Assembly (NCBI GenBank): GCA_051819745.1
Contig: JBNJGO010000001.1
Coordinates: 1 to 64,000, forward strand
DNA: 64,000 nt
Source of the DNA: SKGA01 sp051819745
Lineage (GTDB): Archaea; Nanobdellota; Nanobdellia; Woesearchaeales; SKGA01
Direction: 5' to 3'
Of this stretch, positions 1-8,787 are shown in pieces. Position numbers and translations under genes: made by a program. Positions within the stretch are counted from its first letter, which is position 1. Each line of letters opens with the position of its first letter. The notes under the pieces are model-generated. The model saw only the letters and a program-made list of their open reading frames with translations. It searched no databases and was not told where the DNA came from.

Positions 1-419
1 ACCAGAGCCTGCGAATTTGGCACATACACATCAACCAACCTTTGCGTAACTCTATCAAAGAAATTCAGGCATTTAAGATCGGAATAATCATTTCGCACAC
101 TATTAACAATCCTTTTCACACCGAACATCCGTCCAAACACTCTTCCAAACAGATTCGCGTGTATCAGATACGTATCAAGCACTTCCGGCCGTTCTCGTCT
201 CAACACCTTCCTGAATCTCAGGATGACCTTGCACAAGTTGAATCTCTTCAAACCCAGATAATACACTCGAACGCCCTTCTCCTCTAACACCTTGCCAGTA
301 TCATCATCATCGGTCAGACTGACAACAAACACCTCAAACGAAACGCGAGGCAACACCTTCAAGAGATGATTCTCCGCCCCTCCTGTCCCCAATCCTGTTA
401 TCAGCACACCGAGTTTCAT
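1..419 (-). CDS. Glycosyltransferase family 4, N-terminal part (runs off the window)
   Basis: Read leftward from the ATG at 419, the frame stays open to the window edge and begins MKLGVLITGLGTGGAENHLL. This is the typical start of a GT-B glycosyltransferase: a beta strand followed by a glycine-rich GTGGAE turn that contacts the acceptor/donor cleft. Only about 139 residues are visible and the C-terminal nucleotide-sugar site is missing, so substrate cannot be judged. Its start overlaps the stop of the upstream GT4 gene in an ATGA (416-419), indicating translational coupling. Position in a glycosyltransferase/STT3 cluster suggests building of the lipid-linked glycan for N-glycosylation; that role is inferred. 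Confidence 0.8.
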   Translation of the reverse strand, partial: MKLGVLITGLGTGGAENHLLKVLPRVSFEVFVVSLTDDDDTGKVLEEKGVRVYYLGLKRFNLCKVILRFRKVLRRERPEVLDTYLIHANLFGRVFGRMFGVKRIVNSVRNDYSDLKCLNFFDRVTQRLVDVYVPNSQAL

Positions 420-1537
420 TTGTATAACTCCTTATACTCTTTTTCCAGCTTCTCCCAATCGAACTGCTTGATCTTGATCTTTGCAGCCCGTCCCATTTTC
501 TTGCGCAGTTTCTTCTCCTTTAGCTTCTCAACCGCCTCAACGAACTCCTCGACCGTTTCTATCGTGCACAAGAATCCTTCCTTTCCATTTTCAACCAGAT
601 CGGGAATGCAGGGCGTATCCGTTGAAACAATCGGCTTTCCCGCTTGCATCCCTTCCATGACAATGCCAGGCAATCCCTCACCGCGACTCGGCAGGAACAC
701 GACATCGCTTGCCTTCAACAACCCTGGAATATCCTTTCGCCAGCCTAAAAACACCACTTGCTCGCTGACATGAAACTCCCTGCTCATCCGCTCGTACTCT
801 TTTCGCTTCGGCCCTTCGCCTGCCAGAACGAGCTTCACGCCATCAACGTATTTCACAGTCTCGAGCATGATGTCAATCCCTTTTCGTGGAACGAGTAATC
901 CTGCATAGAACAACATGATCTCATCATCAGCAACCTTCAGCTTCTTCCTGTCAGCTGGTTTCACCTTCTCGAACTGCTTGTCATCAACCCCTGTGGGTAT
1001 CACCTTGATATTTCTCTCTTTCACGCCCGCTTTACGTGCAAACGGCACCAAGCTCTCACCATACAGATGGATCTTATCCGGCACTCCGAAGACAAACCAT
1101 CCTTTGAGCTTGTAAAATAGCTTGAACAACTTATCAACGACCTTTCCTGCTGAAAAAGACAATCCGGGAAACGTATCGCAACTCATTACGAGCCGTTTTT
1201 TAGGAAAGAACAGTTTGCAAACGGTGATAAAGAAGGTGTTCAGATAGAAAAAAGTCCACATGTGAATCACATCGTTCTTTCGAAACATCTTACAAACATT
1301 GATAAAGAACATAGGGCTTATCGGGATGGGCCATTCGAAATTTCCTGGCAGGCTCACCGCCCAGTACGTATACACTCGTGCGTTCTCGAGCTTCTTTGTG
1401 TGATGCAGTTTCATATCTTTAGAAAACGGGTTGATGGGGAGTAAGGCCGAGACCGTATTATCCGAGCTGAAGCGTTCGACCAATTCTGAAAGTGGTCGCT
1501 TGACCAGAAATGTCGGATTGACATAACCCAGTTTCAT
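416..1537 (-). CDS. Glycosyltransferase family 4 (GT-B)
   Basis: A 373-residue GT-B glycosyltransferase. The C-terminal Rossmann domain shows the usual hallmarks: a VGAGEGP-like nucleotide-sugar turn (LVLAGEGPKRKEYE near residue 240) and the E-x7-E motif in EGLPGIVMEGMQAGKPIVST near residue 295. Expected activity is transfer of a sugar from an activated donor to a lipid-linked or sugar acceptor on the cytosolic membrane face. No membrane segment is evident. It sits between a GT2 gene (4-nt overlap at 1534-1537) and another GT4 gene (4-nt overlap), so the three are probably one operon with STT3. The sugar specificity is not readable from sequence. Confidence 0.88.
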   Translation of the reverse strand: MKLGYVNPTFLVKRPLSELVERFSSDNTVSALLPINPFSKDMKLHHTKKLENARVYTYWAVSLPGNFEWPIPISPMFFINVCKMFRKNDVIHMWTFFYLNTFFITVCKLFFPKKRLVMSCDTFPGLSFSAGKVVDKLFKLFYKLKGWFVFGVPDKIHLYGESLVPFARKAGVKERNIKVIPTGVDDKQFEKVKPADRKKLKVADDEIMLFYAGLLVPRKGIDIMLETVKYVDGVKLVLAGEGPKRKEYERMSREFHVSEQVVFLGWRKDIPGLLKASDVVFLPSRGEGLPGIVMEGMQAGKPIVSTDTPCIPDLVENGKEGFLCTIETVEEFVEAVEKLKEKKLRKKMGRAAKIKIKQFDWEKLEKEYKELYK

Positions 1538-2241
1538 TTTCTCCTCAGTTTATGCCCTATCATCTTGAAAAACACGTTCACTGCTTGCTTCACTCCTCCG
1601 TGTCCTTTCGCGAGCGTCTCTTCATTATACTCTATAATGACTGGCACTTCCTTGTATCGTAATTTATTTCGTTTGATTTCAGCAATGATTTCTGAAGCGT
1701 GCTCCATCCGGTTGCTTCGTATCCGTATCTTTTGTCCTGCTCTATTGCTTAAACACCTGTATCCATTGTGCGCGTCTGTCAGCTTAACCCCATAAAACAC
1801 CCATTGTACGATAACCCCTATCTTGAGCGTGAGCTTTCTCATAAAAGGCATTTTCGTCCTTTTATCTAGAAACCTGCTTCCAATGGTAATATCTGCTACT
1901 CCTTGCGCTACTGGTTCTATCATCGCAGGAAGGTCTTCAACGCGGTGCTGGCCGTCTCCATCAAAGGTTACGATGTAAGAATATCTTTTCTTGACAGCAT
2001 ACCTTATTCCATCTCTCAGCGAAGCCCCCTGTCCCTTGTTGGTCTTGTGTTTGATAAGCACTGCTCCTTTCTCGAGGTATGGTTGTGCTCGCTTGACAGT
2101 CTTGTCTTTTGACGCGTCATCAACCACGATTAAGTTCGTGTATCCTGCTGTTATCAGCTTGTCAAGAACGTTTGCTATGTTGTTCTCTTCATTATATGCT
2201 GCGATGACAATCGCAGTTTGTTTTTTGATGTCTTGTTTCAT
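1534..2241 (-). CDS. GT2 family glycosyltransferase, dolichyl-phosphate sugar synthase-like
   Basis: A 235-residue single-domain GT-A enzyme. It has the start AIVIAAYNEENNIANVL, the nucleotide-binding DDASKDKT, and the metal-binding DGDGQH (DxD-type) followed by DLPAMI, all characteristic of DPM1/DPG synthase-like GT2 proteins. These load a sugar onto dolichyl (polyprenyl) phosphate, giving a donor for membrane GT-C enzymes. The protein lacks the C-terminal membrane segments of longer relatives. It is encoded just downstream of STT3 and overlaps the next GT4 gene by 4 nt, which fits a place in archaeal N-glycan assembly. Exact sugar is unknown. Confidence 0.87.
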   Translation of the reverse strand: MKQDIKKQTAIVIAAYNEENNIANVLDKLITAGYTNLIVVDDASKDKTVKRAQPYLEKGAVLIKHKTNKGQGASLRDGIRYAVKKRYSYIVTFDGDGQHRVEDLPAMIEPVAQGVADITIGSRFLDKRTKMPFMRKLTLKIGVIVQWVFYGVKLTDAHNGYRCLSNRAGQKIRIRSNRMEHASEIIAEIKRNKLRYKEVPVIIEYNEETLAKGHGGVKQAVNVFFKMIGHKLRRK

Positions 2242-2284
2242 CCTATTATCCTTTGTTAAATCACTCTTTTTAAAGCGTTGTGAA

Positions 2285-4945
2285 TTATTCTTCCAGACAG
2301 TTCCAGGTCACATTCCACGTCGAGATTTTTGCTCCGGTCACTTGTCTTCGCTCATCAAACTTCTCGAAGCATTCGCTTCCTTGTCCGTCAAGATAGAATA
2401 GTTTGGTGAACGTGCTTGTCGACAACTTAGGATCGCTTGCTATAATCTGATCTCCTGTGAAGATAAGCGAGAATTGTAGTTGACTGTCATCATACGTTTT
2501 TTCTTTCACAGTGTTATTTTCGACATAGACAAAACTTTCTGGTCGAACAATTTCTTCTTGTGCTTGCAAGCTCACATCGTAGGTGTCAGTATTCACTTCT
2601 AATTGTGCGGTTCCTTCGCCCAGTCTCATCTGACAAATAGTAGTTGTGTTATCTTGTTCTTGGCACTGTCCTTCTCCCATGTAGCTTGGCCATGGTGCTA
2701 TCCAATCGTTCGCTTCAGTCGATTGGATTTCATAGTAATATTTGCTTGCCCTATTTTGATCCAGGCCGAACTCGTCTTGTAGGACTTGAATTCCTTCTCC
2801 TTGAGGTAGTGTTGAGACTTGTTGGTACATTTCAGCACGGTCGAAATCCCAGCTTCCGAAATGAGCCCACACTCCTGACTTGCCAACCATATCTTCTGAT
2901 GTGATATAGTAGTTTTCTGGTGGTGTGCAGTGTGTATATGTCATCACATGCTCTGTTTGTTCCTCTGTCAAACCATTACTGACCAATGTATCTTTTGCAT
3001 CTTCGCTTCCCATAACTACAATTTCATTAAGAACATCAATGCTTTTTCTCGTATCATTATCTAAATATTCGTTGAGTACATAGAACGCGTTGTTGTTTCC
3101 ACAATCAACCATACGAAGTATTCCTACAGCGTGCTGTTCATCTTCTACTGCAATACTTTTTCCAACCCAGTATGCCATGTGCTTATCCTGTCCTCCACCG
3201 TCAAAGGTAACGCGCCGGTCGGCTACAGTGATAAATTGGTGTCCGAAGTCCCACCATGAGTTGATAATGCTATCTTGTGGTGTTTCTTCTTTGATTTTGG
3301 TCAGTGTATTCCACCACGCGTCATTCATCGATGGTATTTCGTGTTGTGATTGCGTGTGCGCGGCACTTATCGGTTGGATGAACAGTAGTGCTAGTATGAT
3401 AATCGAAATCACTTTGACTGCCATTGTATTGATTTCTTTTTCTTTTTCAGCCCATCGTCCAATCCATTTATAGAGCGTTCCTGCAAACACTCCAAACGCG
3501 ACGGTGAATGCTGGCACGAGTAGCAAGTTGAACCTGACTCCTCGTGTTGCTGCAAACATCGTTATGACAAACCATGCGATGAGGATGAATGCGAAACGGA
3601 AGTCTTTTTTTCCGTTCTCATCTCGTTTGAATATTGTAAATATGATCCCGGCAACAGCTGTTAAAAACAACAGCGTCCCTCCCATTTGCGATATCGTTTC
3701 AGGGATTGTTGCTGGATTGAGCTCTGCAACTGTTGTTTTGATGTTAGGCCATAGTGTTGTCACTGCCACGTCTTTTAGTGCAATATATTTGAATGGTGAT
3801 ATCAGTCCATTCCAGAACGCATTAAATCCTTTGAATAGCGTGATAAATCCTATTGTTGATAGAGCGTATGCGCCTCCGGTATAGAGTGTCTTGAGAACTG
3901 TTTGGTTTGTGAAGATGTGTTTGATATCTTTTCGATTCACAATAAGTAAATAAATTAGATATGCTATCACTCCTGCCCCGATAATATAGAAGATGAAAAA
4001 CCACCTCCACACGAGAGCGAATACTGCTGTTGCTATTCCTGCCCCGATTGAAAATCCTATTTTTCGTTTCAAGTCCTTGCTTTCAAAGGCGATCAGAAAC
4101 AACCATGTGATTAGAAGCGGGAATAAGACGTTATAAGGGTCTGTATCCGAAAATCCTCCCACTGTTCGTGAAAGGAATACGTGGTGTATGGCAAGAAGTG
4201 AACTGGCGAAAAACCCTCCTATGTTTCCTGCAAACATCCGTCCGATGAAAAATGCTGGTATGATGGCGAGTGCTGATATGATGATAGGTACATAAAATGC
4301 CGATCGTAATATGTCTGTATTTCCAAACCAAGAGCTTACTTTATGCACGCTAACAATCACCCAATCGTGAAGGCCCATGTTTGCACTTCTACCAATCGGC
4401 GCTAGCCGTTGTCCATCCCAAGATTGTTCTTTTGAAAAATTGTTATCAAAATCAGCATCAATCACTCGTTGTGGTGTACCATATTCTCCACCAATATATT
4501 CTGTTCCTGCATGACCATATTCATAATAATTTTGTGCGTGTCTGAGATAATAATACGGGTCTATTGCCAGAAGGTATGTTTGGTTATTGTCGTTTTGTAA
4601 TCGTGATTTGAATTGGCTTGCTAGCATTTCTTTTTGGCTGTCAATCACATCCTGTTGGCCTGCATAGGCATTTTCATATTCCTTGTTCACCTCTGATTGT
4701 AATTGTTGTGGTGGCAAGTTTGGATATTGTTGTTGTAATTGTGCTTGGATATTGCTTTTCACTTGGTTCTCGACAGAATCCTCCGCCCATTGCTCTGTAA
4801 TCGGTAGGTGTGCTGGATACATCCGAAAGAAGATCGATAATCCGATAGCGATGATGAGAAGCGCACTAACGATTAGTGTTTGGTTGATGCGTTGTTGTTT
4901 TGAAGTGTTCTTGTGTGGATCGTGTTTTTTTCCGTGACCTGCCAT
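2285..4945 (-). CDS. aglB: Dolichyl-phosphooligosaccharide-protein glycosyltransferase (STT3/AglB)
   Basis: A protein of about 886 residues with a short basic cytosolic N-terminus, many transmembrane helices over the first ~500 residues and a soluble extracellular C-terminal domain, the standard STT3 plan. Catalytic signatures are visible: the first loop Asp in AIDPYYYLRHAQNYYEYG (near residue 129), the second in SDTDPYNV, and the WWDFGHQF form of the WWDYG acceptor motif near residue 560. It transfers the lipid-linked oligosaccharide to Asn of exported proteins. I chose the ATG at 4945 (MAGHGKKHD) over the upstream TTG at 4954. A TATA-like ATTATATAAA lies near 5010-5019. The neighbouring glycosyltransferases probably make its substrate. 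Confidence 0.95.
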   Translation of the reverse strand: MAGHGKKHDPHKNTSKQQRINQTLIVSALLIIAIGLSIFFRMYPAHLPITEQWAEDSVENQVKSNIQAQLQQQYPNLPPQQLQSEVNKEYENAYAGQQDVIDSQKEMLASQFKSRLQNDNNQTYLLAIDPYYYLRHAQNYYEYGHAGTEYIGGEYGTPQRVIDADFDNNFSKEQSWDGQRLAPIGRSANMGLHDWVIVSVHKVSSWFGNTDILRSAFYVPIIISALAIIPAFFIGRMFAGNIGGFFASSLLAIHHVFLSRTVGGFSDTDPYNVLFPLLITWLFLIAFESKDLKRKIGFSIGAGIATAVFALVWRWFFIFYIIGAGVIAYLIYLLIVNRKDIKHIFTNQTVLKTLYTGGAYALSTIGFITLFKGFNAFWNGLISPFKYIALKDVAVTTLWPNIKTTVAELNPATIPETISQMGGTLLFLTAVAGIIFTIFKRDENGKKDFRFAFILIAWFVITMFAATRGVRFNLLLVPAFTVAFGVFAGTLYKWIGRWAEKEKEINTMAVKVISIIILALLFIQPISAAHTQSQHEIPSMNDAWWNTLTKIKEETPQDSIINSWWDFGHQFITVADRRVTFDGGGQDKHMAYWVGKSIAVEDEQHAVGILRMVDCGNNNAFYVLNEYLDNDTRKSIDVLNEIVVMGSEDAKDTLVSNGLTEEQTEHVMTYTHCTPPENYYITSEDMVGKSGVWAHFGSWDFDRAEMYQQVSTLPQGEGIQVLQDEFGLDQNRASKYYYEIQSTEANDWIAPWPSYMGEGQCQEQDNTTTICQMRLGEGTAQLEVNTDTYDVSLQAQEEIVRPESFVYVENNTVKEKTYDDSQLQFSLIFTGDQIIASDPKLSTSTFTKLFYLDGQGSECFEKFDERRQVTGAKISTWNVTWNCLEE

Positions 4946-5032
4946 AAATACCAATTCCTTACTTTTTGAGAATATGTGTGAGTTCCCTGGCTAGCGTCCA
5001 TAATCCTGTATTTATATAATTTTCTCCATATT

Positions 5033-6085
5033 TTATACTATTCTTGTTTTTCCTGTCAGGAGTTTTGCCAAGCTCATCTTCCAGTACGTGGTGTTATTAC
5101 TTAATCTCCATAGTAGCCGTAGAGCATCTTCTCGACTTTCTCGGCCGAGCAAATCAGTGTGTTGTTGTCCTGCCTTGATGAATCTATCCCATTCTTTATC
5201 GCTGAAATTGTTCGTGATGTTATGCACTAGGAAATGACTGTAAAGATTCGCGTTCAATCCAGTCATATTGCGGTGTTGTATTGTGTTTTCTACCGCTTTC
5301 ATTCCGGGGATGATTCCTCCTCCCGTGGTGTTTTTAATGTGTCCTCCAGCATCTCCTAGCAGTCGCGCAGTCGTGTTGTTTCGTGTTATTGTATTTTTCT
5401 TTCGAGGATCATACAGGGGGATGGGTCCGTGTTGAGTGTCAATGATTGTTCCTTTGCCCTTGATAAACGCGTCAAATTCTTTTTTTGTCCCTGCTATCCC
5501 TATGCGAACAATACCCTCTCCTTCAGGAATTTCCCACCCGTACGTTCCAATATGAGGGTAGAATCGTATTGTCTCGCTGTCATCTTGTGTTTTCACTCTC
5601 GCTTGCCACCCCATCATAGTATGTTGTTTTTTAAGTCCGAAGACTTTTCTCACCCGTGAATGAGGTCCATCTGTTCCGTACAATTTGGTTGTGTTTATCC
5701 GTTTTCTCTCGCCTTCTTTGTTGAAATAATGGTTGTTTCCTTCACTAGAGCGGTATCTTGCTTTTGTCAGGATGGTGCTTCCCGCGTTGAGTGCTCTATC
5801 ATATAGTATGTTTTCAAACAAAGTATTATCGATGACGATATTGTGTTGTTGTTCAATTTCAAGCGAGGATTGCGGTCCTTGAATGATTGTTCGCTGTGGT
5901 GTGTTTAATCTGATTTTTGCAATCTCTTTTGGTGTGAGAAATTGTTTGAGCGAGTCAGTAACTAATCCGGCACACTGAGGTGCACTACCAATATTTGCTT
6001 TTGATTCTAGAAGGGTGCTTTCAGGCAGTTTGCTTGCGAGATATAGTCCTGTCGGTCCTCCTCCAACAATCAAGGGCGTGTTCAT
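5033..6085 (-). CDS. Geranylgeranyl reductase-family FAD oxidoreductase
   Basis: 350 residues. The N-terminal dinucleotide-binding motif PLIVGGGPTGLYLASKL is followed by a CAGLV segment. The family signature for the lipid tunnel appears as FYPHIGTYGWEIPEGEGIVRIG near residue 180, and the second FAD motif is LLGDAGGHIKNTTGGGI. Members reduce double bonds of isoprenoids; in archaea this includes saturation of membrane-lipid chains or of dolichol. Here the neighbour is the STT3 cluster, so reduction of the dolichyl carrier is as plausible as lipid saturation. A TATA-like TTTTAAAAAG lies about 25 nt upstream of the ATG, consistent with a leaderless mRNA. Confidence 0.85.
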   Translation of the reverse strand: MNTPLIVGGGPTGLYLASKLPESTLLESKANIGSAPQCAGLVTDSLKQFLTPKEIAKIRLNTPQRTIIQGPQSSLEIEQQHNIVIDNTLFENILYDRALNAGSTILTKARYRSSEGNNHYFNKEGERKRINTTKLYGTDGPHSRVRKVFGLKKQHTMMGWQARVKTQDDSETIRFYPHIGTYGWEIPEGEGIVRIGIAGTKKEFDAFIKGKGTIIDTQHGPIPLYDPRKKNTITRNNTTARLLGDAGGHIKNTTGGGIIPGMKAVENTIQHRNMTGLNANLYSHFLVHNITNNFSDKEWDRFIKAGQQHTDLLGRESREDALRLLWRLSNNTTYWKMSLAKLLTGKTRIV

Positions 6086-6168
6086 AGTGGTTTGTTTTCA
6101 ATCTCTGCTTTTTAAAACATATGAAAGACGAACGCATCGTTTTTTTTGTTTTCATTAAAAAGGAACAA

Positions 6169-6189
6169 CAAATCAAAACATTTATATAT
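6169..6189 (+). promoter_or_regulatory. Promoter element shared with the next gene
   Basis: This 21-nt A/T-rich stretch, ending in the TATA-like TTTATATAT, is identical to 7588-7608. Both copies lie upstream of neighbouring genes for extracytoplasmic proteins. A second TATA-like CTTTATAAAT (about 6221-6229) and an AGGTGAT ribosome site precede the ATG at 6245. Confidence 0.5.
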
Positions 6190-6244
6190 TAAGTTGCACC
6201 TCTAAAGTAGTGATAACTAAGTCTTTATAAATAGGTGATTATTA

Positions 6245-7585
6245 ATGACATCAAAATTACTCACAGCAGGCATTACGTTGGTTTCTCTCTTATCAGCATA
6301 TTCTGCTAACGCACAATTATTCAAAAAAGACGCCGAGACGTCTCCTGATGAAATTGTGGAACCTATCAAGAAATCATGGGATATTGTCGATATAGAATCT
6401 TCAAAAGGGTTCTCTGAAGATTACGTTGATTCGAAAGGTCTTACCTTTACTCTCGATCCTGCAAAAGACATGCAAAAAGATTCCACTTTAGCATATATTG
6501 CACAGCGTGGAGATCATAAACGAGGTTCTCCTGAACGTATTATTTCTTTTGATAGACAGTTTGAAGACAATAATTACACTGTGTTTTTCGTTCAATATGG
6601 CGGTTCCTCAAGATTCACACAACCATTAGGTGAGTTTGTCGAGCAGACAAGCCCTGTTGAGAAAACGGGCAATCTCTTGAATTCATTTCGACTGATTGAT
6701 AATAATTATGATATTACTTCAACGATTATTGATTCTTTGTTTGTCGGTTCTAAAGAATCCTCTCTTGCTTTTGAGGAATTTGCCGACAAGTATTCTGGCA
6801 ATCAAGAATTTGAAGTTCGCGAGTTCCAAGACATCGCCCAAGATACTGCGGGTCTTAGTGAATTCATCTCCACTTACCGCTCTGCTCGCGGATTAGGTGG
6901 TGTAAATACTGTTTCTGTATCTCAAAACGAACATACTGTTTCAGTTTCTGCAGATGTTGATATGTATGATTTGGTTGTCGTTCCTACAACAACAGTCTTG
7001 TCAAAGGGTGCTCCTTCAGCTCTCAAAAAAATCGCTTTTAACGAAGTGACATATGAGATGCAAGATCAGTTGGATGAAAAAACAACATCTCTACGTTCGG
7101 CTAATGATTCCATTAAAGAATTAGTGTTTTCTTATGATTCTCTTACAAATAGAGTAGATAGTCTTGAAAATCTAAAATTGCCTTCAGCATATAATGACAC
7201 AATTTCTTATTTGCGCAATATAAATAGTGAGTTGCAACAGGAAAATGATTCTCTCTATCAACAAAACGACCACCTTGACAAAGGCATGCAGTATTATGAG
7301 TTAACTTATACTTCGCCTGATTCTACCATTTCACACCCTCAAGCAATGGATTCTATCAACACACTAAACACTATTATCGATAGTTATCGCTCTGATTCAA
7401 CGCCTGTCGTTGATTCAGTTGGTTTTCAAACTGACACAACATACACTAGTGATACTATCTCTTCCAAGCCGATTTCTCAAGACAGTACTTCGCTTCCAGT
7501 ACAAAACAAGTCTTCTGATCTTGAACAAAAATCGAGCTCGGATTCGACAAAACAAGATGGTTTCAATCAGGATTCATATTGGTAA
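6245..7585 (+). CDS. Secreted coiled-coil protein of unknown function
   Basis: A 446-residue protein that I do not recognise. It opens with a clear signal peptide ending in SAYSANA with QLFKKD after the predicted cleavage, a style common in Bacteroidetes secreted proteins. Residues ~20-260 look globular. Residues ~270-350 form a predicted coiled coil with repeated Asn-Asp-Ser-Leu units (SLRSANDSIKELV, ENDSLYQQND). The last ~90 residues are low-complexity and rich in Ser, Thr and Asp. AGGTGAT precedes the ATG by a normal distance. It is followed by two more genes for extracytoplasmic proteins and shares a promoter element with the next one. A surface or periplasm-like role is inferred only from export. 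Confidence 0.75.
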   Translation: MTSKLLTAGITLVSLLSAYSANAQLFKKDAETSPDEIVEPIKKSWDIVDIESSKGFSEDYVDSKGLTFTLDPAKDMQKDSTLAYIAQRGDHKRGSPERIISFDRQFEDNNYTVFFVQYGGSSRFTQPLGEFVEQTSPVEKTGNLLNSFRLIDNNYDITSTIIDSLFVGSKESSLAFEEFADKYSGNQEFEVREFQDIAQDTAGLSEFISTYRSARGLGGVNTVSVSQNEHTVSVSADVDMYDLVVVPTTTVLSKGAPSALKKIAFNEVTYEMQDQLDEKTTSLRSANDSIKELVFSYDSLTNRVDSLENLKLPSAYNDTISYLRNINSELQQENDSLYQQNDHLDKGMQYYELTYTSPDSTISHPQAMDSINTLNTIIDSYRSDSTPVVDSVGFQTDTTYTSDTISSKPISQDSTSLPVQNKSSDLEQKSSSDSTKQDGFNQDSYW

Positions 7586-7587
7586 AT

Positions 7588-7608
7588 CAAATCAAAACAT
7601 TTATATAT
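7588..7608 (+). promoter_or_regulatory. Second copy of the shared promoter element
   Basis: Identical over 21 nt to 6169-6189, including TTTATATAT. It begins just after the stop codon of the preceding gene, so the downstream gene is probably transcribed on its own. A closer TATA-like ACTTATATC (about 7648-7656) lies 25 nt before the start at 7677. Confidence 0.45.
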
Positions 7609-7676
7609 GTGAAGCCACTCCTCAATAGTAACAATTAATTGTTATACACTTATATCATCAAAAAGATGGATACAAA

Positions 7677-8732
7677 ATGGCCAAAAAAAGAAAGAAAATA
7701 GAATTGTACTTACCTTCAATCTCTTTGTCTAAAAAGCAAAAAAGCACTCTTAAAACTGGTGCTATTGTCCTAGCTTCTTCTATAATAGTGGGTGCGAGCG
7801 CATATCAAATTGCAAGACACTCTCTTGAAGATAATGTTCATCAAAGTGTCCGTGAAGATGTTCAGACTGAAATGAATAACAAAAACACTCTCATTGATAT
7901 ACAATATGGTATTATGGATTCGTTATACACTGAAAATACTGCTTTAGAACACGATCTTTCAGCACTCGAAAAAGGTTTCACGGCGCAAAACAACGCAGTA
8001 TCTTATCTTCTTGATAATGGAATATTCAAGGAAAGTAAATCCTCTTCCATTGATTCAACACTATGTGGTGTGTCCTCGAAAACACCTTCGACATTCGCTT
8101 CAGAGTATGCTAACAGCGTGTTGTTTTCAACGCCTGATTCTGCATTGACATTCGATGGTTCTTCTTACACTACCGCATCTGACTTATTTTTTAACAGTCT
8201 ATTCACCTCTACAAATGAGACGAGCTGTCCGCCAAACAGTCTTCAAGGTCATATTTTAGAAAATGTTCTTGGAGTTCAAACCCCTTCAGATGATATTTCA
8301 GATCAAACATCTTCATCCCGACCACTTACTCCTTCAAAAAAATCTTCCTCTACTGGTTTATCACAATCATCTAACACTTCAAATGATGGTACTGGGACTT
8401 CCTCAAATTATAATAGTCCTGCAACAAATAACGATCGCCCAGAAAAACAATCTCAAACTACTTTAGAAGATAGTGCTAATGAATTTTCCGATTATTACGA
8501 ATCACCAAACAATTACACTTCACACTCCACTCCATCACCACAATATACAACTGACGAAAAGTCATTTGCTCAACATAGTTTTGAGCAATTTGATTCGGCT
8601 GGTTGTTATGATTCGTTTAAGGATAGAAAAGGAGGCTTATTTAATCACGAAAAATCTAGCTCTCCTGAGTCCTCGACGACAACAACTGCTGATTCGCCAC
8701 AATATCAATGGTGTGGTGGGTGCGATGAGTAA
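7677..8732 (+). CDS. Membrane-anchored Ser/Thr-rich protein of unknown function
   Basis: 351 residues, not recognised. A basic N-terminus (AKKRKKIELYLP) precedes one hydrophobic helix (TGAIVLASSIIVGASAYQIA, residues ~27-46), so the rest is probably extracytoplasmic. A short coiled coil follows (NTLIDIQYGIMDSLYTENTA and after). From about residue 200 the protein is low-complexity Ser/Thr/Asn/Pro. It ends in a small cysteine pair, QWCGGCDE. It resembles the upstream gene product in layout (coiled coil, then Ser/Thr tail) rather than in alignable sequence. The ATG at 7677 is preferred because the ATG at 7665 leads to an early stop. Confidence 0.7.
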   Translation: MAKKRKKIELYLPSISLSKKQKSTLKTGAIVLASSIIVGASAYQIARHSLEDNVHQSVREDVQTEMNNKNTLIDIQYGIMDSLYTENTALEHDLSALEKGFTAQNNAVSYLLDNGIFKESKSSSIDSTLCGVSSKTPSTFASEYANSVLFSTPDSALTFDGSSYTTASDLFFNSLFTSTNETSCPPNSLQGHILENVLGVQTPSDDISDQTSSSRPLTPSKKSSSTGLSQSSNTSNDGTGTSSNYNSPATNNDRPEKQSQTTLEDSANEFSDYYESPNNYTSHSTPSPQYTTDEKSFAQHSFEQFDSAGCYDSFKDRKGGLFNHEKSSSPESSTTTTADSPQYQWCGGCDE

Positions 8733-8787
8733 TTACAACAAAAAAATGAAAATACTATATTTATGTATAAATGGAGGATTGATGTAA

